Shown piece by piece: positions 34,820 to 40,040 of a stretch of DNA of 40,040 bases. The notes under the pieces were generated by a model. The model was not told where the DNA came from. It was given only the letters and a program-made list of their open reading frames with translations, and ran no database searches. The translations under genes were made by a program, and so were the position numbers. This stretch comes from Desulfurellales bacterium (GTDB lineage Bacteria > Campylobacterota_A > Desulfurellia > Desulfurellales > Hippeaceae): positions 1-40,040 of the forward strand of contig JALVTR010000061.1 in the NCBI GenBank assembly GCA_027035885.1. The letters run 5' to 3'. How positions within the stretch are numbered: position 1 is the stretch's first letter; each line of letters begins with the position of its first letter.

Positions 34820-35743
34820 CTAAATTTTGATGTTTAGGTGTTTACATCTGAGAATGGGCTCTTTTTTCATCAAATTTAAAGATATATTTACCCCTTTTGA
34901 CAAATTTTTTAGTTCGTTTTCCTTGGATAGAAACATTTTAAGGGCTTCTTCCTTTTTAAAATAAACATTACAAGATATAGAGCCGTTCGAGTATATGCCA
35001 TCTATCTGTATTATTCCAAGTTTCTTGTGGTTCCAAATTAGCGAGATTTTAAAGGATTTTCCAATTTGTGGCTCGTTTTTGGCTTCCTTTTTTATGTAGA
35101 TTTCCTCTTGTTTTGAGTTAATGATTAATGGCAGATGCAAGAAGAAGTTTTCATTATTTGTTTGATTGTATGTTGCGTTTTTTAAGCCCTCTTTTATAAG
35201 GTGTATAAACTTTTTCGAGTTTTTGTACTCTTTTAATGACAGCGTATCTATAAGTTTTTTTATCCCCTCTTTGTCAAAAATACGCTGTTTCACCAGCTTT
35301 TTTTCCAATTTATTTACAAAGTTTTTTAATTCATCCGAATCTACTACTCCTGAAAGTTTTGTTATCTGGACAATAGCTTTTAACCTATCATCGCTGATTA
35401 GCGACTCATTTAGCTGATTTGTTGCTTGTTTTACAAGCTCGTTTTTGTCTTCTATAATTATAGGTTGATTGTGCTTTACAAAGTTTATTATGTTTTCCTC
35501 AGGCTCCACAATTTTCAAAATAATCTGTGGCGTTATCTGCTTCACTATTAATTTTAATTTACTGTCTGTTATTGGAATATTTGATTGAGCCTCAAATAGG
35601 TTGTTCTTTATGCTAATCATGTATTTTAAATTCCCTCTTTTTTCAACGATCGTTGCTTTAACAATTTGTCCTACTCTTAGGATGTTTTTTATATTTTTTA
35701 ATTCTGTTATTTTTAAATTCAGACTCGTTTTTGTTATGAACAT
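34820..35743 (-). CDS. FliK-like protein of unknown function
   Basis: About 307 aa, lysine- and asparagine-rich, no signal peptide. The N terminus (ILRVGQIVKATIVEKRGNLKYMISIKNN...) resembles the small beta-barrel seen before FliK-like proteins of delta/epsilon bacteria, and the C-terminal part (ISLIWNHKKLGIIQIDGIY...) resembles the FliK hook-length domain. The middle is helical (Lys-rich). It is not in a flagellar gene cluster here. ATG 35743 is preferred over ATG 35761 because AGGGA lies about 8 nt before it; both starts lie inside the preceding gene. Function not established. Confidence 0.5.
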   Translation of the reverse strand: MFITKTSLNLKITELKNIKNILRVGQIVKATIVEKRGNLKYMISIKNNLFEAQSNIPITDSKLKLIVKQITPQIILKIVEPEENIINFVKHNQPIIIEDKNELVKQATNQLNESLISDDRLKAIVQITKLSGVVDSDELKNFVNKLEKKLVKQRIFDKEGIKKLIDTLSLKEYKNSKKFIHLIKEGLKNATYNQTNNENFFLHLPLIINSKQEEIYIKKEAKNEPQIGKSFKISLIWNHKKLGIIQIDGIYSNGSISCNVYFKKEEALKMFLSKENELKNLSKGVNISLNLMKKEPILRCKHLNIKI

Positions 35744-36105
35744 GGCGCTATCCCTGGACACAATTTTTTCACCTCATCAAAACTCTTGTTTTTTAGACTC
35801 TCCCAGAATGGGAAGTCCCTGCACTGTTTTGGCCTTTTTGTATAGATTTCACACCTGTAATTATCGTCTAAAAATACACACCTAATTTCGTTTTTTACCG
35901 CCAAATCTATGAGGGTAGTTTTACCGTTAACCTTTCTTGTGTAAAGTTTTAGGAATTCCTCTTTCTTTAGGGATAAAAAATTAGAAATGCCCTCTATATC
36001 CTCATCTGTCAAAAACACGTATCCTTCACCTATGCAACATTTACCTTTACATATTTTACAGACGCTTTTGTCAAAACAGAAGCTAAAACCATCTTCCTTG
36101 CTCAT
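35734..36105 (-). CDS. YkgJ-family cysteine-cluster protein
   Basis: About 123 aa with the CxxCxGxCC-type cluster (CKICKGKCCIGEG) and a second Cys pair (RCVFL, YRCEIYTKRPKQCRDFP) that probably bind zinc or an iron-sulfur centre. Family members are widespread, and their reaction is unknown. ATG 36105 overlaps the nth stop as ATGA and is chosen over an ATG at 36144 whose extra residues lie in the nth frame. It overlaps the FliK-like gene by about 10 nt. Confidence 0.8.
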   Translation of the reverse strand: MSKEDGFSFCFDKSVCKICKGKCCIGEGYVFLTDEDIEGISNFLSLKKEEFLKLYTRKVNGKTTLIDLAVKNEIRCVFLDDNYRCEIYTKRPKQCRDFPFWESLKNKSFDEVKKLCPGIAPCS

Positions 36106-36716
36106 TTGATGCCGATTTTTGGGCATATGTCTTCTAATTGGCATTTATCGCAGTTGGGATTTTTAGCTTTACACACCCTTCTTCCGTGCAATATTAAACC
36201 TGTGTAGAAGACAATCCAATCCTCTTTTGGCACGGTTTTCTTTATGTCTTCTTCGATCTCTTCAGGTTTTTCTGACTTTGATATACCTAGCCTATGAGCC
36301 AATCTCTTTACATGGGTATCAACGCCTATAGCTGGAATGCCGTAGGCTATTGATAATAAAATATTTGCTGTTTTTCTTCCAACGCCAGGGAGTTTTGTTA
36401 ACTCATCCAAACTTTTCGGTACTTCACCGTTAAAATCTTTGACCAATGTTTCCGATAATGCCTTAAGATTTTTGCTCTTTGTGTTGTGCATGCTGCACGA
36501 TGATATAATTTTGTCTATCTCCTCAATGGATGCGTTAGCCATATCGTTTGGCGTTGGATAGTGTTTAAACAGCTCCTCTGTAATGATGTTTGTTCTTTTG
36601 TCTGTGCATCGAGCGGATAGAATAAGGGCGATTAAAAGTTCAAATGGATTTGAGAAATTTAACTCTACCGTTGGTTTTGGGTATAATTTTTTGATTCTTT
36701 CAACTATCCCTTTCAT
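36102..36716 (-). CDS. nth: Endonuclease III
   Basis: 204-aa DNA glycosylase/AP lyase that removes oxidised pyrimidines in base-excision repair. Helix-hairpin-helix LPGVGRKTANILL carries the catalytic Lys of GRKTAN, and VDTHVKRLAHRLG holds the catalytic Asp (VD). A [4Fe-4S] loop C-x6-C-x2-C-x5-C is at the C terminus (CKAKNPNCDKCQLEDIC). Length is normal. It overlaps der by 17 nt. Confidence 0.95.
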   Translation of the reverse strand: MKGIVERIKKLYPKPTVELNFSNPFELLIALILSARCTDKRTNIITEELFKHYPTPNDMANASIEEIDKIISSCSMHNTKSKNLKALSETLVKDFNGEVPKSLDELTKLPGVGRKTANILLSIAYGIPAIGVDTHVKRLAHRLGISKSEKPEEIEEDIKKTVPKEDWIVFYTGLILHGRRVCKAKNPNCDKCQLEDICPKIGIK

Positions 36717-37995
36717 TTTTCGATTCCTTATAAGTAATTTTTATCGAACAACCCTTGAAGTTAAACAGGTTATACAGACTGTTCCTTACGTAACGCTTGT
36801 AATTCTCCTCAATTTCATTTGGTCTGTTTGTAATAATAACAAAATGTGGAGGGTTCGTATCAACCTGTGTCATGTATTTCAATTTTATTTCCTTGCCTTT
36901 CTTAGAAAAAGGGGCATTTTGTTTGATTATTGAGTGCAATTTTTCGTTTAGCTCGTGCGTTTTAATACGCTTTGAGCAAATTTTGTAAACGTTTAAAATT
37001 TTATTTAGTAGTTTGTTTATATTTTTTTTCTCTATTGCACTTATTGCTACGATTTCTGCATAACTTGCAAATGGCAACTCTCTTTTTAGTTTTTTCGAAT
37101 ACTCTTCAAACATTATTTCTTTAACAAGGTCCCATTTGTTTAAGGCAATCACTATGCCTTTGTGCTTTTCTGCAACGGTGTTTATAATATGCTTGTCCAT
37201 CGATGTTAGGCCCTCGCCTGCATCAATGACCGCAACGCAGATATCGCTTCTATCGATAGCAAAAAGTGAGAATATGCTTGCAAGCTTATCCAACGCCCTT
37301 TTTGTTTTTGACTTTTTTCTTATGCCAGCCGTATCAACAAGCAAAAAGCATGTGCCATCGTATTTAAACGGTGTATCTATACTATCCGTTGTTGTTCCGA
37401 CTTTATCGCTAACAACACTTCTGTTCTCGTTTAAAATTGCGTTTATCAGAGATGATTTGCCAACGTTTGATCTACCAACAATAGCTATGTTTGCATCGCA
37501 CTGAACCTTTTTCTCCTCTTTATCAATTAAATTGACAATTTTGTCCTTTAAAATATCGAAGTTTCTCCTGTGAGTTGCGGATATTTTCAGTATGTCGCCG
37601 AATTTATAATAATCATATTCAAATTCTTGCTGCTTTATGTCAGATTTATTGGCAACAAGTATGTACTTTTTGTTTTTTTTAAGGACATATTTGAATATTT
37701 CATCATCCTCAACACTTAACGGTGTGGTTAGGTCAAATACCACTATTACAGCATCACTTGAATCTATTGCATGGTGAACCTGTTCGTTTATATTTTCCTG
37801 AAATTCACCGTTTCTTTCAAATCCTCCTGTGTCGATAAAGAGTATGTCTCTGCCGTTTATGTTTCCATATTCGAAAATTCTATCCCTTGTTGTTCCTGGA
37901 ATATCCAGTGTTAAACTTTTGTTTTTTTTGATTAGAGCGTTGAATATCGTTGATTTACCAACATTTGGTTTTCCTACAATGGCAATTTTAGGCAT
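36700..37995 (-). CDS. der: GTPase Der (EngA)
   Basis: Double-domain GTPase (431 aa) needed for 50S ribosomal subunit maturation. First G domain: GKPNVGKST, DTGG, NKSD. Second: GRSNVGKSS, DTAGIRKK, NKWD, followed by the KH-like C-terminal domain (LKYMTQVDTNPPHFVI). It is the first gene of the long minus-strand run. A ribosome site GGAGGGG is just before the ATG. The 85-nt gap to the divergent HD gene must hold promoters in both directions; none is clear, only weak -35/-10 pairs. Confidence 0.96.
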   Translation of the reverse strand: MPKIAIVGKPNVGKSTIFNALIKKNKSLTLDIPGTTRDRIFEYGNINGRDILFIDTGGFERNGEFQENINEQVHHAIDSSDAVIVVFDLTTPLSVEDDEIFKYVLKKNKKYILVANKSDIKQQEFEYDYYKFGDILKISATHRRNFDILKDKIVNLIDKEEKKVQCDANIAIVGRSNVGKSSLINAILNENRSVVSDKVGTTTDSIDTPFKYDGTCFLLVDTAGIRKKSKTKRALDKLASIFSLFAIDRSDICVAVIDAGEGLTSMDKHIINTVAEKHKGIVIALNKWDLVKEIMFEEYSKKLKRELPFASYAEIVAISAIEKKNINKLLNKILNVYKICSKRIKTHELNEKLHSIIKQNAPFSKKGKEIKLKYMTQVDTNPPHFVIITNRPNEIEENYKRYVRNSLYNLFNFKGCSIKITYKESKNERDS

Positions 37996-38080
37996 GCTTC
38001 CCCTCCCTTAAGTAAAAAGATTATCAATTTATCTGGATTTTGCAAGATAAGATTGTTAAAATTAGCTTTGGAGGTGTATT

Positions 38081-39268
38081 ATGTGGGTAAATAAAGCCTT
38101 ATTTGAGCTGTGTAGGCTCTCAGATTCTTTGGAAGGTGAGGATACACTCCATCAAAGAAGAGTGTGTTTTATTGCTTATAGTATAGCTAAAGAGCTGAAA
38201 TTTGATGAGAAAGGCTTGGATTTAGTTGTAAAAAGTGCTCTTTTGCACGATATAGGTTTGCTCACCGATGAATCAAAGGTAGAGACATTTAGAAATATTA
38301 TTTATGAGGATTTTGAGCTTTTAAATAAACATGCCGTTGTTGGCGGAAGGATTGCACGTTTTTTTAATATGCATTTGGATGTTACTTTGGCTATAAATTT
38401 ACACCACACACCTCATGAAAATAACGCGTCTATTATTGGCAATATACTGTTTTTAGCAGATAATGTTGAGATTGCTTATAGAAGTCTAACAAATCCTTAT
38501 GCTTATGATGATTTAGTTGATTTCCTTGAGCAAAAAAGGAACCTGTTTGACACAAATATGTTTGATGTTTTAAAGAATATAGCGAAAAAGGAATGTTTTT
38601 GGTTTTCTTTATTGGAAAGCCATATTGATGATGCTATTTTAGAAATCATAAACAAATTACCCAAAGAAGAGATGGATGAGAAGTTAAAAACAGCTATTGT
38701 TTATTTTATTTCGTATATAACAGATAGCATTGCTCCTTTTTACGATAAATATTCGCTTTATGTGAAAAATATATCTGTTAATTTAGGGTATAAGCTAAGA
38801 TTAGATACTAAAGTTTTGCACAATGCTGCGCTACTATCTCACGTGGGAAACTTAAAAATTCCCTATGACACTTTCAAAATGCCTTCTTTGGACGATGAAA
38901 CGTATAATATTGTAAAATCACATACGTTTGAGGGTTACCATATATTGAAACGTTTGGGCTTTGATAGGGAGGCAGAGCTTGTTCTTTTACACCATGAAAA
39001 CAATACAAAAGAGGGCTATCCTTGCAAGATTAAGCCTGAAGGTGAGGCAGCTGTGTTGGGTTTGGCAACAATCATCGCAGCTATTATGCAAGATAGGCCT
39101 TACAGAGGGGCTCGTAGTGATGAAAAGATAAAAGATGGCTTGAGAAATTTTAGGGATATAGAGTTGTTTGATAAAGAAATATTGGATGCCATGATTGATA
39201 TAGACTTGGAAAAGGTTAGAAAAACAGAAGACGAGTACTATACGTCTGTTAGAAAACTATTTGTTTGA
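38081..39268 (+). CDS. Tandem HD-domain protein (HD plus degenerate HD-GYP)
   Basis: 395 aa with two metal-dependent phosphohydrolase-like domains. The N-terminal one (about 20-190) keeps HQRRV, LLHDIGLL, H...G..IA and INLHHTPHEN, so could be active. The C-terminal one (about 200-395) resembles HD-GYP c-di-GMP phosphodiesterases, with HTFEGYHILKRLG, LLHHENNTKEGYP and DRPYRGARS. However, its HD pair reads SHVGNLKIP instead of HDIGKxxIP, and GYP follows a KE instead of DG, so catalysis may be lost. GGAGGTG is 4 nt before ATG. A signalling role in c-di-GMP turnover or as a sensor is inferred. Confidence 0.8.
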   Translation: MWVNKALFELCRLSDSLEGEDTLHQRRVCFIAYSIAKELKFDEKGLDLVVKSALLHDIGLLTDESKVETFRNIIYEDFELLNKHAVVGGRIARFFNMHLDVTLAINLHHTPHENNASIIGNILFLADNVEIAYRSLTNPYAYDDLVDFLEQKRNLFDTNMFDVLKNIAKKECFWFSLLESHIDDAILEIINKLPKEEMDEKLKTAIVYFISYITDSIAPFYDKYSLYVKNISVNLGYKLRLDTKVLHNAALLSHVGNLKIPYDTFKMPSLDDETYNIVKSHTFEGYHILKRLGFDREAELVLLHHENNTKEGYPCKIKPEGEAAVLGLATIIAAIMQDRPYRGARSDEKIKDGLRNFRDIELFDKEILDAMIDIDLEKVRKTEDEYYTSVRKLFV

Positions 39269-39280
39269 GGAGGCGTGTAA

Positions 39281-40040
39281 GTGAAACTGTCGATTATTGG
39301 AAGCGGATACGTTGGACTTGTTACGGGGGCGTGCTTTGCAGAGATGGGAAATAATGTTATATGTGTAGATATAGACAAGGAAAAAGTTAGAAAACTTAAT
39401 GATGGTGTTGTGCCTATATTCGAACCGGGTTTAGATAAGCTGATTAGGAAAAATATTGAGAAGGGCAACATAACTTTTACAACGGACACAGAGTATGCTG
39501 TAAAAAATAGTAATATTGTGTTTATAGCCGTGGGAACACCACAATCAGAGGATGGTAGTGCAGATTTAAACCACGTTTTGGAAGCCGCAAAAAGTATAGG
39601 TAAGTTTATGGACCATAAAATGATAGTTGTCGATAAGTCTACAGTTCCTGTTGGAACGGCAGATAAAGTTAAGGAAACCATTGAAGAGGAACTTAAAAAA
39701 AGATTTCCTGACGGTGCCCCATTTGGTTTCGATGTTGTCTCTAACCCAGAATTCTTAAAAGAGGGTGATGCGATTAGTGACTTTATGAAACCAGATAGAG
39801 TAATTGTTGGTGCCAACAATGAGAAATCAATGAAGGTAATGAAAGAATTGTACAGGCCTTTTACATTAAACCATGAGCGTTTTATTGGGATGGATGTTAG
39901 AAGTGCAGAACTTACAAAGTATGCGGCAAACGCCATTTTAGCAACCAAAATTTCTTTCATAAACGAGATTTCCCGTATAGCTGAGGCTTTGGGTGCGGAT
40001 ATTAATAAGGTTAGGGTTGGCATAGGTAGTGATAGAAGGA
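39281..40040 (+). CDS. ugd: UDP-glucose 6-dehydrogenase (partial, runs off the right edge)
   Basis: About 253 residues are visible. The Rossmann motif [18 protein letters not shown], the [11 protein letters not shown]-binding end, [39 protein letters not shown], and MKPDRVIVG identify the UDP-glucose/GDP-mannose dehydrogenase family, and the acidic/Gly pattern favours UDP-glucose. The product UDP-glucuronate feeds LPS or capsule sugars. The start is GTG 39281, with GAGGAGG (39267-39273) 7 nt upstream, right after the HD gene stop at 39268. A long antisense frame covers it and is a shadow. Confidence 0.9.
   Translation, partial: MKLSIIGSGYVGLVTGACFAEMGNNVICVDIDKEKVRKLNDGVVPIFEPGLDKLIRKNIEKGNITFTTDTEYAVKNSNIVFIAVGTPQSEDGSADLNHVLEAAKSIGKFMDHKMIVVDKSTVPVGTADKVKETIEEELKKRFPDGAPFGFDVVSNPEFLKEGDAISDFMKPDRVIVGANNEKSMKVMKELYRPFTLNHERFIGMDVRSAELTKYAANAILATKISFINEISRIAEALGADINKVRVGIGSDRR

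Noticed and set aside
39238-40023. 261-codon open frame on the minus strand at the right edge
   Set aside because: It is antisense to the clear ugd gene starting at 39281; the composition is low-complexity Ser/Leu/Thr typical of a shadow frame.

Overview
The window is a densely packed, AT-rich chromosomal segment from a Gram-negative (LPS-making) bacterium. Gene content and order suggest a small-genome, probably thermophilic relative of Desulfurella/Hippea (Campylobacterota/Desulfurellales) or another deep epsilon/delta-type lineage. The reasons are a compact lolCE-lolD-bamA-ompH-lpxD-fabZ-lpxA-lpxB chain, a shortish Mfd, an FlgS-like orphan kinase and heavy use of ATGA stop/start overlaps. 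The taxonomic call is inference. No insertion sequence, phage or CRISPR array was seen.

Layout. (1) 3-152, +: tail of a probable MNT-type nucleotidyltransferase. (2) 174-8070, +: a legionaminic-acid-type nonulosonate operon, legB-legC-(ATP-grasp/HAD fusion)-legI-legG-ptmE-legF. Together these would turn a GDP-linked N-acetylglucosamine into a CMP-activated legionaminic acid derivative for a surface glycan or flagellin. The usual N-acetyltransferase legH is absent, and an ATP-grasp protein with a C-terminal HAD-like domain sits in its place. (3) 8302-17735, +: rpiB-glyA-TPR protein-histidine kinase-plsC-rlpA-mfd, joined mostly by 4-31 nt overlaps and preceded by a plausible promoter near 8239-8267. 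The TPR gene appears to start at a CTG inside the end of glyA. (4) 37995 down to about 17735, -: about 20 kb of co-directional genes: der, nth, a cysteine-cluster protein, a FliK-like protein, rpmE, a TusA-like protein, tRNA-Arg(CCG), a DUF721/DciA-like gene, bamD, an Hsp20-like gene, lon, a lolC/E-type gene, lolD, bamA, ompH/skp, lpxD, fabZ, lpxA, lpxB, a DUF374 acyltransferase, lpxK, msbA and waaA. This is nearly a complete outer-membrane construction line: lipoprotein release, beta-barrel assembly, lipid A synthesis, flipping and Kdo addition. It ends at a minus-strand terminator next to a GC-rich structured intergenic island. (5) 38081-40040, +: a tandem HD-domain protein and the start of a UDP-glucose 6-dehydrogenase gene cut by the window edge.

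Most notable observations: the ATP-grasp/HAD fusion in the legionaminate operon; a perfect 32-nt palindrome inside that gene; the non-ATG/GTG/TTG start of the TPR gene; a tRNA gene whose two ends are both used by flanking reading frames; and the GC-rich structured island between the converging mfd and waaA genes.
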